Origin: Janthinobacterium sp. TB1-E2
Lineage (GTDB): Bacteria > Pseudomonadota > Gammaproteobacteria > Burkholderiales > Burkholderiaceae_D
DNA: 64,000 nucleotides
Assembly (NCBI RefSeq): GCF_036885605.1
Contig: NZ_CP142523.1
Coordinates: 5,394,001-5,458,000, forward strand
Reading direction: 5' to 3'
Below are positions 20,433 through 30,287 of this stretch, one piece after another. Every line of letters starts with the position of its first letter. Position 1 is the stretch's first letter. Both the position numbers and the translations under genes were made by a program. The notes beneath the pieces are model-generated. The model made no database searches, was not told the origin of the DNA, and saw nothing but the letters and a program-made list of their open reading frames with translations.

Positions 20433-22061
20433 TCAGGCCAGCGACAGCGTCCGGGCCGGGGCGGCGCCCGCCGCTGCGGCCACGCCGGGCGTGCCGTGCA
20501 GCTTGAAGATGCTGACGGCGTCGGCCAGGCTGGCCGCCTGCTGCTGCAGCGCGTCCGCGGCGGCGGCGGCCTGCTCCACCAGGGCCGCGTTCTGCTGCGT
20601 CACGCCATCCATCTGGCTGATGGCGATGCTGATCTGCTCGATGCCGTCGCGCTGCTCCACGCTGGCCACGGCGATCTCGCCGATGATGGCGTTTACGCGC
20701 TGCACGCTGCTCACCACGTCATCCATCGTGCGCCCCGCCTGGCCGGCCAGCACGCTGCCCTCTTCCACCGTGCGCACGGATTCGCCGATCAGCTGCTTGA
20801 TTTCCATGGCCGCCGCGGCCGAGCGGTGCGCCAGGCTGCGCACTTCCGTCGCCACGACGGCGAAACCACGCCCCTGTTCGCCCGCGCGCGCCGCTTCCAC
20901 AGCCGCATTCAGGGCCAGGATATTCGTCTGGAAGGCGATGCCGTCGATGACGGCGATGATGTCGACGATACGCTTGGACGAAGCATTGATATGGCTCATG
21001 GTCTGCACCACCTGCGCCACGGCTGCGCCGCCGCGCTGCGCCACGTCGGACGCGCCGCCAGCCAGCTGGCGCGCCTGGTCGGCGTTGTCGTTATTCTGCC
21101 GCACGGTGGACGTCAGCTCGATCATCGAGGCGGCCGTTTCTTCCAGCGAGCTGGCTTGTTCTTCCGTGCGCGAGGACAGGTCCATATTGCCGCTGGCGAT
21201 TTCCGCCGAGGCCGTGGCGATGGCGTCCGTACCGGTGCGCACACGTCCCACGATGGCGGCCAGGTTGCCGCTCATCGCTTTCAGGGCTCGCAGCAGATCG
21301 CCGATTTCATCGCGGCTGCCATCGGCCACCACGGCACGCAGGTCGCCGGCCGCCACTTGCTGGGCGATGCCGACAGCCGCGCCCAGCGGCACCGTGATGC
21401 TGCGGATCAGCCACCACACGGTGACGCTGCCGACGACCAGGGTCACCAGCACGGTGGCCAGCATGGCGATGCTGGCGCTGCGGTGCGCGGCCGCGTCCTG
21501 CTCCTTCATCTGCGCCATCAGGCTGTGCGACTGTTTGCCGATGGTCGTCACGATGGCATCGATCTGGCGCGTCGGTTCGCGGTCCATGCCCTTGACCAGT
21601 GCATCGACCACGTGGGCGCTGTCGGCGCGCGCGCCATCGAATTTTTGCAGGGCCTCCAGGTAGCTCACGCCCAGCGCATCGTGCGCCTGCAGCGCCTGCG
21701 CCACGGGCGCCGTGTCGAGCCCCAGCGCCGCCATCATCGATTGCAGGCTTTTCAATTCCTTGCGCGTCTGCGCGCCGCTGGCGACAAACGCTTCGCGGTA
21801 ACGCTGGAAGGCGGCCGCATCGCCGCCGCGCAGCAAAATATTTTTCCACTCCTGCACCTGGATCTTGAATTCCACCTGCGCGCTGCGCGCCGCATCGACG
21901 GCTTCCGTCAGGGCCACGGAACGCTGCATGGCGTCCGCGCTGCGCGCGCTGGCCGCGTCGAGCGCGCTCCAGCCACGCGCACCGACGAACACCAGCGCAA
22001 GAAAGAAGAAGGCGCCCAACAGACCGAGGCGGATGGAGATTTTAAGATTCGCGAGTTGCAT
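20433..22061 (-). CDS. Methyl-accepting chemotaxis protein
   Basis: 542 residues from ATG 22061 ([20 protein letters not shown]), chosen for GGGAG upstream; a longer frame to 22166 is discarded. Class: TM1 (about 10-30), periplasmic four-helix-bundle sensor (about 31-190, 4HB_MCP type), TM2 (about 191-212, '[19 protein letters not shown]'), HAMP, and a cytoplasmic signalling hairpin with '[33 protein letters not shown]' split across the tip. It relays ligand binding to CheA/CheW. No NWETF-type receptor tail is present at the C-terminus, which ends in 'ARTLSLA'. The ligand is unknown; the polyol operon is upstream, which may be chance. Confidence 0.94.
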   Translation of the reverse strand: MQLANLKISIRLGLLGAFFFLALVFVGARGWSALDAASARSADAMQRSVALTEAVDAARSAQVEFKIQVQEWKNILLRGGDAAAFQRYREAFVASGAQTRKELKSLQSMMAALGLDTAPVAQALQAHDALGVSYLEALQKFDGARADSAHVVDALVKGMDREPTRQIDAIVTTIGKQSHSLMAQMKEQDAAAHRSASIAMLATVLVTLVVGSVTVWWLIRSITVPLGAAVGIAQQVAAGDLRAVVADGSRDEIGDLLRALKAMSGNLAAIVGRVRTGTDAIATASAEIASGNMDLSSRTEEQASSLEETAASMIELTSTVRQNNDNADQARQLAGGASDVAQRGGAAVAQVVQTMSHINASSKRIVDIIAVIDGIAFQTNILALNAAVEAARAGEQGRGFAVVATEVRSLAHRSAAAAMEIKQLIGESVRTVEEGSVLAGQAGRTMDDVVSSVQRVNAIIGEIAVASVEQRDGIEQISIAISQMDGVTQQNAALVEQAAAAADALQQQAASLADAVSIFKLHGTPGVAAAAGAAPARTLSLA

Positions 22062-22293
22062 GGGTTTCTCCCGGCGGCAAGAACAGGATGGCAACAAAGG
22101 CGCCGCCAAAACTATCCAATTCTCACCAAATGGGGAAATCATGAGGCGCGCCCCATGAAAAACCAAGCAACGCTTTCGCTAGAGAAACACTTTCAACATA
22201 GAAACAACAAATTACAAGGAAAGGTTGACTGCCTGGCCATAGTGACACGCTCGCAGCATGGTCAGGCCGGCAATCTTGCCGGTCGCTTCAGCG

Positions 22294-23763
22294 CTACACC
22301 GCAGCCGCTCCCGCAAACTCCGCGCGCAGCAGCGGATACAAACGCCGGTAGCGCGCCAGCCGTTCGTCCAGCACGGCCGACGCTTGCGGTGCGATTGTCT
22401 CCTGCGCGGCTGGCCGCGTGCACACCTGCGCGGGCGGCAAGCCCGTCACGGCCATCTGCGCCAGGCGCGCCGCGCCCATGGTGCCGCCAGCCGCGCCGTG
22501 GTCGTGGCGCAGCACGTTCAAGCCCGAGGCATTCGCGCACAGCTGCGCCCAGAAGCGGCTGCGCGAACCGCCGCCCACGAACGACGCTTCTTCCAGCTGT
22601 GTGCCGGCGCTGCGCAGGGCCGCATTGCCGTCGGCCATGGCAAAGGCCACGCCTTCCATCACGCTGTATGCCAGCTCGGCGCGCCCGTGTTCCGTCGACA
22701 GGCCGAAAAACACGCCGCGCGCGCAAGCGTCGTTATGCGGCGTGCGTTCGCCGCTCAGGTAAGGCAGGAAGACGGGCGCCGTGCGCGCCTCGACGTTTTC
22801 CGCCAGGCTGGCCAATTCGCCGATGTCGCTCGACTGCGTCAGCCGCGCCACCCAGCTGAGGCTGGACGCGGCGCTGAGGATCACGCTCATCTGGTGCCAG
22901 CGCTCGGGCAGGCAATGGCAGAACGCGTGCACGCCTTGGCCGGGATTCGGTGCAAAGCCGTCGCTGCCGGCGAACAGTACGCCGGACGTCCCCAGCGACA
23001 GCAGGCCGGCGCCCGGCTCCACCACGCCCAGGCCGACAGCCGCCGCCGCATTGTCGCCCGCGCCGCCGGCCAGCAGCACCGGGTGCGCGATGCCCCATTC
23101 CTGGCACAGCGAGGGCCGCACCTGCGCGGCGGCGGCGCTGCCTTCGACCAGGCGCGGCATGTGCTCGCGCGTCAAACCGGTGGCGGCCAGCATGCGCTCG
23201 GACCAGTCGCGTTTGGCCACGTCCAGCCACAGGGTGCCGGAAGCGTCGGACATGTCGGACACATACTCGCCCGTCAGGCGCAGGGCCACGTAATCCTTGG
23301 GCAGCAAGACCTTGGCCGTGGCGCGGAACAGCGATGGCTCGTATTTTTGCAGCCACAGCAGCTTGGGCGCCGTGAAGCCGGGCATGGCCTGGTTGCCCGT
23401 GATGGCGCGCGACTCGGGCACCAGCGCCTCGAGTTCCACGCATTCGGCAAACGCACGCGTGTCGTTCCACAGGATGGCTGCGCGCAGCACGTGCTGCTGC
23501 TTGTCGAGCAGGGTGGCGCCATGCATCTGGCCCGACAGGGCGATGCCGCGCAATCCGGAAAACGCCACCGGCTGGGCGGCGCGGATGGCGGCGATGACGT
23601 CCAGGGTGGCGTGCCACCAGTCTTCGGGATTCTGTTCCGACCAGCCGGGATGGGGGCTGGACACGCGCAGGGTCACGCCGGCGCTGGCAACGATGGTTTG
23701 CGCGTCATCGGTGAGGATGGCCTTGACTTCGGAAGTGCCGATATCGATACCGAGATAAGTCAT
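22294..23763 (-). CDS. xylB: Xylulokinase
   Basis: 489 residues. It phosphorylates D-xylulose to xylulose 5-phosphate with ATP (EC 2.7.1.17). The FGGY-family start is 'MTYLGIDIGTSEVKAIL'. 'LSGQMHGATLLD' and 'ILWNDTRAFAECVEL' match xylulokinase sugar-binding sequences. The C-terminal FGGY domain has 'ERTPHNDACARGVFFGLS' and 'FVGGGSRSRFWAQLCANASG'. The ATG at 23763 is preferred over the much longer open frame upstream. It is the last gene of the polyol operon, 17 bases after the AraC gene. A CCGGCAA/TTGCCGG hairpin (22267-22282) follows the stop. Confidence 0.94.
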   Translation of the reverse strand: MTYLGIDIGTSEVKAILTDDAQTIVASAGVTLRVSSPHPGWSEQNPEDWWHATLDVIAAIRAAQPVAFSGLRGIALSGQMHGATLLDKQQHVLRAAILWNDTRAFAECVELEALVPESRAITGNQAMPGFTAPKLLWLQKYEPSLFRATAKVLLPKDYVALRLTGEYVSDMSDASGTLWLDVAKRDWSERMLAATGLTREHMPRLVEGSAAAAQVRPSLCQEWGIAHPVLLAGGAGDNAAAAVGLGVVEPGAGLLSLGTSGVLFAGSDGFAPNPGQGVHAFCHCLPERWHQMSVILSAASSLSWVARLTQSSDIGELASLAENVEARTAPVFLPYLSGERTPHNDACARGVFFGLSTEHGRAELAYSVMEGVAFAMADGNAALRSAGTQLEEASFVGGGSRSRFWAQLCANASGLNVLRHDHGAAGGTMGAARLAQMAVTGLPPAQVCTRPAAQETIAPQASAVLDERLARYRRLYPLLRAEFAGAAAV

Positions 23764-23780
23764 TTGATTCCAGAATAAAG

Positions 23781-24671
23781 TTAAGAATGGCCGTCGCCGG
23801 ATGGATCGGGCATGTTCATCAGCAGGCAGGAGCGGAATTTCGACGGCGACATGTGCTTGTGCGCCAAAAACTGGCGGTTGAAATTGGAAAGGTTGTTGAA
23901 GCCCGTGCGGTAGCAGATATCGGTGACCTTCATGTCCGTGTTCATCAGCAGTTCGCAGGCCAGCGCGATGCGCTCCTGGTTCACATATTGAATGAACGAG
24001 GTGCCCGTATGCTTGCGGAAGAAACGCGTGAATTTCAAGGTATTCATTTCCGCCACGTCGGCCACGTCCTGCTCGCAAAAATCGAGCGTGATGTTTTGCT
24101 TGATATACGCCAGCACCAGGTTGATGGTCGACGACATGTAGCGGCCCGCCTGCGCCAGATAGGTGACGCTGGCCAGGGGCCGCCGCTCGCGGCAGTCGCA
24201 CAGCTCGCCAAACAGGCGCGTAAACAGTTCGACCCGGCGCAAGCCCTGCGCCGTCGTCAATTCCTTCATCAGCGGCACCAGGCGCAGGCCCAGCGCATCG
24301 GGAAATTGCAAGCCCCTGGCAGCCTCGCCCAGCAGGGCTTTCAGGGGCGCCATTTCCGGGAACAGCAGCGCGCAGCGTTCGATGAAGTCGCCGGAAAACT
24401 GCAGCACCAGGTCGCGCTCGGGCAAGACCACGCCTTCCGGCAGTTCGCTGACCCAGTTGTGCGGCAGGTTCGGCCCCGTCAGGATCAGATTGCCCGCCCC
24501 GTAGCTGCCGATATGGTCGCCGATGAAAAATTTGCCGTTTGACGTGATGATGAAGTGCAGTTCGTACTCGGGATGAAAATGCCATTTCGCCACCGTGTGC
24601 GGAAAGCCGTGCGCCCACGCGCGAAACGATTCATGGATCGGTTTGTGGATCAGTTCCAGGTCAGGCGTCAC
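23781..24671 (-). CDS. AraC-family regulator of the polyol operon
   Basis: 296 residues from GTG 24671, chosen for AAGGA six bases upstream; another GTG at 24713 overlaps the ATPase gene and cannot be excluded. N-terminal cupin-like sensor ('AKWHFHPEYELHFII', 'GNLILTGPNLPHNWVSELP') and a C-terminal double helix-turn-helix ('VADVAEMNTLKFTRFFRKHTG' and 'VTDICYRTGFNNLSNFNRQF'). The fold matches AraC regulators of sugar and polyol operons. Its position between the ATPase and xylulokinase genes suggests it activates this operon. Confidence 0.9.
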   Translation of the reverse strand: MTPDLELIHKPIHESFRAWAHGFPHTVAKWHFHPEYELHFIITSNGKFFIGDHIGSYGAGNLILTGPNLPHNWVSELPEGVVLPERDLVLQFSGDFIERCALLFPEMAPLKALLGEAARGLQFPDALGLRLVPLMKELTTAQGLRRVELFTRLFGELCDCRERRPLASVTYLAQAGRYMSSTINLVLAYIKQNITLDFCEQDVADVAEMNTLKFTRFFRKHTGTSFIQYVNQERIALACELLMNTDMKVTDICYRTGFNNLSNFNRQFLAHKHMSPSKFRSCLLMNMPDPSGDGHS

Positions 24672-24705
24672 GGCAGTTCCTTGCGCGGTCTCGTTGCCAG
24701 CTATT

Positions 24706-25830
24706 CTAACCACTTACCTGGGCATTGAGCGCCAAAGCCAGACCGCTGTCGGCGTCGAACAGGTGCATGTGCTCTTCGTCGAAGGCCAGCGCCAGGGTCT
24801 GGCCCACCTGCGCCGCGCTGTTGGCCGCGTTCGCCGGCAGCAGCGCCGACAAGGTCAGGGCGCCGCACTGGAAGCTGATCAGCGCTTCGGCGCCCAGCAG
24901 CTCGACCAGGTCGATCACGCACGCCAGGCCATGCGTGCCTGCCTGCTCCTGCGGCAGCGCCGCGCGCAAGTGATTCGGCCGCAAGCCGAACACCACGCGC
25001 GTGCCCTCGGCCAGCGCGGTAAAGCGGGGCGATATCAATGGCCAGCGGTAGCCGGCGCACACGAGCACCGTTTGCCCGCTCTCTTTTTCGACGACGCCAT
25101 CGATGAAGTTCATGGCAGGGGTGCCAATGAACCCGGCCGCGAACAGGGTGCGCGGATGGTTGTACAGTTCCGCCGGCGTGCCGATCTGCTCGATATGGCC
25201 GCCCTTCATCAGCACCACCCTGTCGGCCAGGGTCATGGCTTCCAGCTGGTCGTGCGTGACGTACAGGGTGGTGGTGCGCAGGCGGCGGTGCAGGCGCTTG
25301 ATGTCGGCGCGCAGCTGCGCGCGCAGCTTGGCGTCCAGGTTCGACAGCGGTTCGTCGAACAGGAACACTTGCGGCGTCTTGATCATGGCGCGCGCAATGG
25401 CCGTGCGCTGCTGCTGGCCGCCCGACATGGCGCGCGGCTTGCGTTCCAACAGGCTGTCCAGGCTGAGGATGGCCGCCACCTCGCGCACACGGCGCTCGAT
25501 CTCGTCGTTCGGCACCTTCAGGCGGCGCAGGCCGAAGGCGATGTTGTCGTACACCGTCATGTGCGGATACAGCGCGTAGTTCTGGAACACCATCGCCACG
25601 TTGCGCGCGCGCGGCGGCAAATCGTTGACGATGGCGCCGCCGATGTGCAGCTCGCCGCCGCTGATGTCTTCCAGGCCCGCGATCATGCGCAGCAAGGTCG
25701 ACTTGCCGCAGCCCGATGGCCCCAGCAGGACGATGAATTCGCCGTCAGCTATCTCCAGGTCGAACGGCTGCAGCACGGCCGTCTTCTCGTCATAGGTTTT
25801 GTGCAACTGCCTGCAAGCGATGTTTGCCAT
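24706..25830 (-). CDS. Sugar/polyol ABC transporter ATPase (MalK/UgpC type)
   Basis: 374 residues. It powers the polyol importer from the cytoplasmic side. Walker A 'LLGPSGCGKSTLLRMIAGLE', Q-loop 'VFQNYALYPHMTVYDNIAFGL', signature 'AMSGGQQQRTAIARAM', Walker B 'VFLFDEPLSNLDAKLR' and switch His 'YVTHDQLEAMTLAD' are all intact. A regulatory TOBE/OB domain follows from about residue 235 ('GLRPNHLRAALPQE'). ATG 25830 is used because AGGAG lies upstream. It begins four bases after the dehydrogenase stop. It pairs with the two permeases and binding protein of the same operon. Confidence 0.94.
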   Translation of the reverse strand: MANIACRQLHKTYDEKTAVLQPFDLEIADGEFIVLLGPSGCGKSTLLRMIAGLEDISGGELHIGGAIVNDLPPRARNVAMVFQNYALYPHMTVYDNIAFGLRRLKVPNDEIERRVREVAAILSLDSLLERKPRAMSGGQQQRTAIARAMIKTPQVFLFDEPLSNLDAKLRAQLRADIKRLHRRLRTTTLYVTHDQLEAMTLADRVVLMKGGHIEQIGTPAELYNHPRTLFAAGFIGTPAMNFIDGVVEKESGQTVLVCAGYRWPLISPRFTALAEGTRVVFGLRPNHLRAALPQEQAGTHGLACVIDLVELLGAEALISFQCGALTLSALLPANAANSAAQVGQTLALAFDEEHMHLFDADSGLALALNAQVSG

Positions 25831-25834
25831 GGTG

Positions 25835-26875
25835 TTAGTCTCCTGCCAGTTCGATCTGGATCTTGACGTCGCGCGGATGGCCCTTGGCCGCTTCCTCGAA
25901 CGCCCGCACGCCGTCGGCAAAGCCGAAGGTGCGCGAAATGAAGGGTTTGACGTCGATCTTGCCCGAGGCGAGCAAAGCGATCGCGCGCGGGAAGATGTTC
26001 GCGTAGCGGAACACGGATTCGATGCGCACTTCCTTCGCCTGGATGGCAACGATATCGAAAGGGACATTTTCGGGCGGCATGCCGACCAGCACCAGGCAGC
26101 CGTTCGGGCACAGCAGGTCGACGATGTTGTCGTAGGCGCGCATGCTGCCGCTGGCCTCGAAAACGATGTCGGCGCCCCAGCCGTCCGTCAGTGCGCGCAC
26201 CGTATCAAACAGGCTGGCGTGGCGCACGTCGACCGTGGTCACGGCGGGATTGTCCGCGAACAGGGCCAGCTTTTCCGGCACCAGGTCGGCCAGGATCACG
26301 CGCGAGCAGCCGCCCGCCAGCGCAGCCAGCGCATTCATGGCGCCGATGGTGCCGGCGCCGATCACCACGGCCACGTCGCCCGGCTTGATGGCCGCCTTCT
26401 TGGCCGCCTGCAGGCCGATGGCCAGCGGTTCGACGATGGCGCCTTCGCCGAAGCTGACGTTGTCGGGCAGCTTGAAGGTAAAGGCCGCCGGATGCACGAC
26501 ATACGGCGTGAGGCAGCCGTGGATGGGCGGCGTGGCCCAGAAGCGCACGGCGGGATCGAGGTTGTACAGGCCGCGCATGGTGGCCGGCGAATCGAACTGC
26601 GGCACGCCCGGCTCCATGCAGACGCGGTCGCCCACCTTCAGGTGCGTGACTTCCGCGCCCACTTCCGCCACCACGCCGGACGCCTCGTGGCCGAGCACCA
26701 TCGGCGCTTCGACGGCGAAGGGGCCGATCTTGCCATGTTTGAAGTAATGCACATCGCTGCCGCAGATGCCCACGGTATGGATCCTGATTTTCACGTCGCG
26801 CGGGCCGACGGCAAGCGGCAAATCGATGTCGCGCAGGGTGATGGAATGCGCGTGTTCCAGTACGAGTGCTTGCAT
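25835..26875 (-). CDS. Zinc-dependent polyol dehydrogenase (xylitol/sorbitol DH type)
   Basis: 346 residues of the medium-chain dehydrogenase family. Zinc-site sequences are '[14 protein letters not shown]' (catalytic Cys) and '[15 protein letters not shown]' (His-Glu). The NAD-binding fold is '[22 protein letters not shown]', with Asp after the next strand ('[11 protein letters not shown]'), pointing to NAD. The tyrosine-bearing '[11 protein letters not shown]' segment is typical of sorbitol/xylitol dehydrogenases. With xylulokinase in the operon, oxidation of xylitol or D-arabitol to D-xylulose is the most economical reading. Sorbitol to fructose remains possible. Confidence 0.9.
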   Translation of the reverse strand: MQALVLEHAHSITLRDIDLPLAVGPRDVKIRIHTVGICGSDVHYFKHGKIGPFAVEAPMVLGHEASGVVAEVGAEVTHLKVGDRVCMEPGVPQFDSPATMRGLYNLDPAVRFWATPPIHGCLTPYVVHPAAFTFKLPDNVSFGEGAIVEPLAIGLQAAKKAAIKPGDVAVVIGAGTIGAMNALAALAGGCSRVILADLVPEKLALFADNPAVTTVDVRHASLFDTVRALTDGWGADIVFEASGSMRAYDNIVDLLCPNGCLVLVGMPPENVPFDIVAIQAKEVRIESVFRYANIFPRAIALLASGKIDVKPFISRTFGFADGVRAFEEAAKGHPRDVKIQIELAGD

Positions 26876-26886
26876 GATGGGTTTCC

Positions 26887-27714
26887 TTATTTATGTTTGA
26901 GCATGGAGTTGAGCAGCCGTCCCAGGATGCCGACGAACAGCAGCGGCGGCAGCGCCAGCAGCACGGTGGAGGCGTTCACCACGCCCCACGGCACTTCCTG
27001 GCCCATCGACGTGAATGCCGACGCCACCACGGGCAGGGTCATGCTTTTCGACGAGGTGAGCGCCAGCGCGATCATCAGTTCATTCCAGACCAGCACGAAG
27101 CTGAAGACGATGCCGCCCATCAGGGTTTTGGAGGCCACGGGCAGGGCCACGTACCAGAACACCTGGTAAGGGCCGTAGCCATCGAGCGCGGCCGCTTCCT
27201 CGATCTCTTTCGGGATGCGGGCAAACGCGGGAATCGACAGCCAGATGATGGTCGACAGGGTCACCAGCAGATACGTCACCACCATCGACAGGCGCGAGTC
27301 GTACAGGCCCAGGTCGATCCAGATCGAGATCAAGGGAATAGCGACGGCCACCGGCGGCAAAAAGCGCAGCGACAGCAGGAAGAACTGGATATCCTTCTTG
27401 GCGGGAATCGGATAGCGGGCGATCGCATACGCGGCCGGCACGCCCAGCACGGCCCCCAGCAGCACGGCCACGCCGACGATGGCCACGCTGTTGCCCAGCC
27501 CCGTCAGTACTTCCGGGCTGGCCAGCACCTGCTTGTAGTTGGCCAGTGTCGGGCTGAAGAAAAAGCGCGGCACGGGCGTGACGATGTCCATCAGCTCCTT
27601 GAAGGAATTGAGCACGGCCCACAGGATGGGGAACAGCGCCACCAAGATAATCACGGTGGTAATGGCGGTGGTGGCGGCATGGTCCACGCCACGCCGGATA
27701 GTCAGTTTTCCCAT
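26887..27714 (-). CDS. Sugar/polyol ABC transporter permease (MalG type)
   Basis: 275 residues from ATG 27714 ([20 protein letters not shown]). Six hydrophobic segments and the EAA loop '[29 protein letters not shown]' mark it as the second inner-membrane channel subunit of a family-1 sugar importer, related to SmoG/MtlG. It overlaps the preceding permease gene by 13 bases and is followed after 11 bases by the dehydrogenase gene. The substrate is inferred from the operon. Confidence 0.93.
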   Translation of the reverse strand: MGKLTIRRGVDHAATTAITTVIILVALFPILWAVLNSFKELMDIVTPVPRFFFSPTLANYKQVLASPEVLTGLGNSVAIVGVAVLLGAVLGVPAAYAIARYPIPAKKDIQFFLLSLRFLPPVAVAIPLISIWIDLGLYDSRLSMVVTYLLVTLSTIIWLSIPAFARIPKEIEEAAALDGYGPYQVFWYVALPVASKTLMGGIVFSFVLVWNELMIALALTSSKSMTLPVVASAFTSMGQEVPWGVVNASTVLLALPPLLFVGILGRLLNSMLKHK

Positions 27715-28592
27715 TTGGCGACTCGCTTCCAGAGCAGGGTGAATATTACTGTCGTGGCCAGCATCATCAGCACGGCCATGCTCGATGCGTACGACACCTT
27801 GCCCATCAGGCCGATGCCTTGCGCATACGCGTACATGTCCAGGGTTTCGGTGGAGATGCCGGGGCCGCCCTTGGTCATCACGTAGATCAGGTCGAACGAA
27901 CGCAGCGACTCGACCATCTTGATGAACACGAGGCTCATGATGGGCACCTTCAGCATGGGCAGCGCGATGTAGGCATACACCTGGAGCGTACTGGCGTAGT
28001 CGAGGCGCGCCGCTTCCAACGGTTCGCCGGGCAGGGTTTCCAGCAGCTTCAGGATGACGGCGCCGAAGAACAGGCCCCACTGCCAGATATCGACCAGCGC
28101 CACCGCGTACAGGGCCGTGGCAGGGTCGGACAGCAGGGCCGTGCCGCCCAGTCCCACGCATTCGAGCATCCAGTTGAGGATGCCCATCAGCGGCGAATAC
28201 ATGAACTTCCAGATGAAAGCGGCCGACACGCGCGGCAGCAGCACGGGCACGATCAAGAGCAGCGCGATGATGTCACGCGTGCGTCCCTTCACCTTCTCGA
28301 ACAGGAACACGGCCAGCAGCACGCCGACGATCAGCGAGCCGGCCACGGTCACCACTTCCCAGATGGCCGACACCTGCACGGCATTGAGGAAGCGGCGGTC
28401 GCCGAACAGGCGGAGAAAATTGGCAAAGCCGACGTAATCGCTGTCGCTGTAGCGCAGCACGCGGTTTTGCAGGGCCAGGTTGATGGCGGCGATACTGGGC
28501 ACCAGGCCCAGTATCAGCAGGACCAGCAGCGGCAAGGTCAGGAAGACGGCCGGCAGCCAGGTGTGGCGTTTTTTATGGATGGAGTGTGGCAT
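27702..28592 (-). CDS. Sugar/polyol ABC transporter permease (MalF type)
   Basis: 296 residues with six transmembrane segments. It begins 'MPHSIHKKRHTWLPAVFLTL' and contains the EAA loop 'GEPLEAARLDYASTLQVYAYIALPMLKVPI', which docks onto the ATPase. It resembles SmoF/MtlF subunits of polyol importers. A 130-base gap with a strong hairpin separates it from the binding-protein gene upstream; its 3' end overlaps the next permease. In binding-protein operons, such gaps often raise binding-protein output over the membrane parts. Confidence 0.93.
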   Translation of the reverse strand: MPHSIHKKRHTWLPAVFLTLPLLVLLILGLVPSIAAINLALQNRVLRYSDSDYVGFANFLRLFGDRRFLNAVQVSAIWEVVTVAGSLIVGVLLAVFLFEKVKGRTRDIIALLLIVPVLLPRVSAAFIWKFMYSPLMGILNWMLECVGLGGTALLSDPATALYAVALVDIWQWGLFFGAVILKLLETLPGEPLEAARLDYASTLQVYAYIALPMLKVPIMSLVFIKMVESLRSFDLIYVMTKGGPGISTETLDMYAYAQGIGLMGKVSYASSMAVLMMLATTVIFTLLWKRVAKWEN

Positions 28593-28651
28593 AGGAATCA
28601 GCTTTCAAACGAGAACGGGCAAGCGCTGGCTTTAGCCCCAAGGCAAGAGCT

Positions 28652-28717
28652 GGGGTCAGACCCGCCGGGGGATTGCGCACCAGTGGGGCGCAATCCGATC
28701 GCGAAGCGACTGACCCC
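28652..28717. repeat. GGGGTCAG/CTGACCCC hairpin element inside the polyol operon
   Basis: Outer arms GGGGTCAG (28652-28659) and CTGACCCC (28710-28717) enclose a nested stem GGATTGCGC (28670-28678) and GCGCAATCC (28688-28696). It lies between the binding-protein and permease genes, six bases after the binding-protein stop. I recall similar GGGGTCAG-type elements as common in this bacterial group, but I have not checked that here. Confidence 0.78.
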
Positions 28718-28722
28718 GGGGC

Positions 28723-29994
28723 TTATTTGCGCTTCTTCGCCCGAGAAACCACCTCGGTCGCATACTCATTCGCCTCATCCAACGCGCTTTGCACGTCGCC
28801 GCGCGTGCCCGTAAACACTTCCTCCAAAACTACGCCCAGGTTGTCGCCGATGTCCGGCCACTCGGGGCTGGGCCAGATGGTGACGCGCGAGACGGGCGTG
28901 GTGTCCGTCAGGCCCGCCTGGATCTGCGGCTTGACGTGCTTGCGGAAGTAGTCGCTGTTGATGGTGCTGGTGCGGTTATAGTCGCTGAAGACGTTGTCCT
29001 TCAGGCGCGCCTGCTCCTGCTCCTTGCCCGTGGCGAAGGCGATGAACTTGCCGGCCGCCTGGCGCGTGCATTCATCTTTCGCGCCGGTGGCGGAGATGGC
29101 CAGGCCGTGGCCATACGCGGCCGATGGCAGCGGCGCTGGCGGGCGCACATAGCCGACCTTGTCGACCACCGAGGATTTTTTCGGGTCTTCCATCCAGTCG
29201 GCAAACGGCGTCGACTCGATCATGAACGCCACCTTGCCCGACCTGAACGCTTCGAGCGCATTGCTCCAGTCGTAGGTGGCGCCGCCCGGCGGCGAATACT
29301 TGAACAGCTCGCGGTACAGGGTGGTGGCCTTGACGGCCTGCGGCGAATTGAAGGCCGGCACGCCATTGTTTTCCCACTTGCCGCCGGCGGCCAGCATAAA
29401 CGGCGCCCAGCGCCACACATTCATGCCCGAGCCGCGCTGGCCCCGCGCCGCCCAGCCATACACATTCGGCGGATTATTCATTTTCTTGACGGCGGCGACC
29501 AGTTCATCGAGCGTCTTCGGCACGGCGATGCCGGCTTTTTCCAGCAGGTCGCGGCGGTAGAACAGGAAGTCGCTGCCGCCGATCAGGGGCGCGAAATACG
29601 CTACGCCCTTGTACGAGGCGACGGCGCGGCGGCCCGGCAGGAAGTCGTCGTAATCGGCGTCCTTGGGCAGGTATTTAAGCAGGGGGACGACCCAACCGGC
29701 CGTGGCGAATTCGGCCACGTTGGCTTCGTCGATGTAATAGATCTGGTAGGAGCCGGCCTTGGTGGAAGCGTCGAGGCGGGCTTTCGAGCGGCGGTCGTTT
29801 TCGCCGAAATAGCTGATTTGTACCTTGGTGCCGCTTTTCTTTTCATACTCGGCGAGGGTCTTTTCCATCACCGTCAAGCCCAGGCTTTTTTGTGCCAGCA
29901 CCTTGATCACGGGCACCGAGCAGCTTTGCGCCGAGGCGTCTGCAAACCCGGCGGACATGAGGGTGCCCCATGCAACAGCAGTCATGATTTTCAT
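28723..29994 (-). CDS. Polyol/sugar ABC transporter periplasmic binding protein
   Basis: 423 residues, family-1 extracellular solute-binding protein (MalE/SmoE-like). A signal peptide ends near 'LMSAGFADASAQ'. The body has the usual start 'IKVLAQKSLGLTVMEKTLAEYEKKSGTKV', then 'APLIGGSDFLFYRRDLLEKAGI' and 'EAFRSGKVAFMIESTPFADWM', common in polyol-binding members. It is the first gene of the minus-strand operon, with AGAC-rich leader and GGAG before the ATG. It delivers the polyol to the two permeases. It is divergent from frcB. Confidence 0.92.
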   Translation of the reverse strand: MKIMTAVAWGTLMSAGFADASAQSCSVPVIKVLAQKSLGLTVMEKTLAEYEKKSGTKVQISYFGENDRRSKARLDASTKAGSYQIYYIDEANVAEFATAGWVVPLLKYLPKDADYDDFLPGRRAVASYKGVAYFAPLIGGSDFLFYRRDLLEKAGIAVPKTLDELVAAVKKMNNPPNVYGWAARGQRGSGMNVWRWAPFMLAAGGKWENNGVPAFNSPQAVKATTLYRELFKYSPPGGATYDWSNALEAFRSGKVAFMIESTPFADWMEDPKKSSVVDKVGYVRPPAPLPSAAYGHGLAISATGAKDECTRQAAGKFIAFATGKEQEQARLKDNVFSDYNRTSTINSDYFRKHVKPQIQAGLTDTTPVSRVTIWPSPEWPDIGDNLGVVLEEVFTGTRGDVQSALDEANEYATEVVSRAKKRK

Positions 29995-30287
29995 AACACG
30001 TCTCCATTTTTATAATCCGGCGGTTTTCCACCGGTATGCCAACTATAAAAACAAAGTCCATCTGCCACCACTGCAAAAGCGGCGAGTTTTCAAATACTAT
30101 TTTTCAGCAAAAAGGCCTCCATGCCGGCCGCGATGGGCTGATCTTTTTTACCACACACAATATATAAAGCCGCTTGATTTATTAATTAGCCGGGCGTATA
30201 TTTGGCTCGGGCACCGCATTGACGGCCGCCCCCAGGCCGAGGCAATCGCCTCCCGGTAAAAAATAAATAGATTCTGGAGACAACACA
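29995..30287. promoter_or_regulatory. Divergent promoter region of the polyol and fructose operons
   Basis: 293 bases, visibly AT-richer than the flanking genes, between two divergent binding-protein genes. Likely regulator sites for the AraC (polyol side) and ROK (fructose side) proteins lie here. I see A/T-runs and TATA-like stretches (for example near 30048 and 30162) but no certain -35/-10 pair. GGAG precedes frcB. Confidence 0.55.

Noticed and set aside
18864..22859. 1331-codon open frame on the plus strand
   Set aside because: It is antisense to the GGDEF-EAL protein, chemoreceptor and xylulokinase. Low-complexity Arg/His/Gln composition is typical of high-GC shadow frames.
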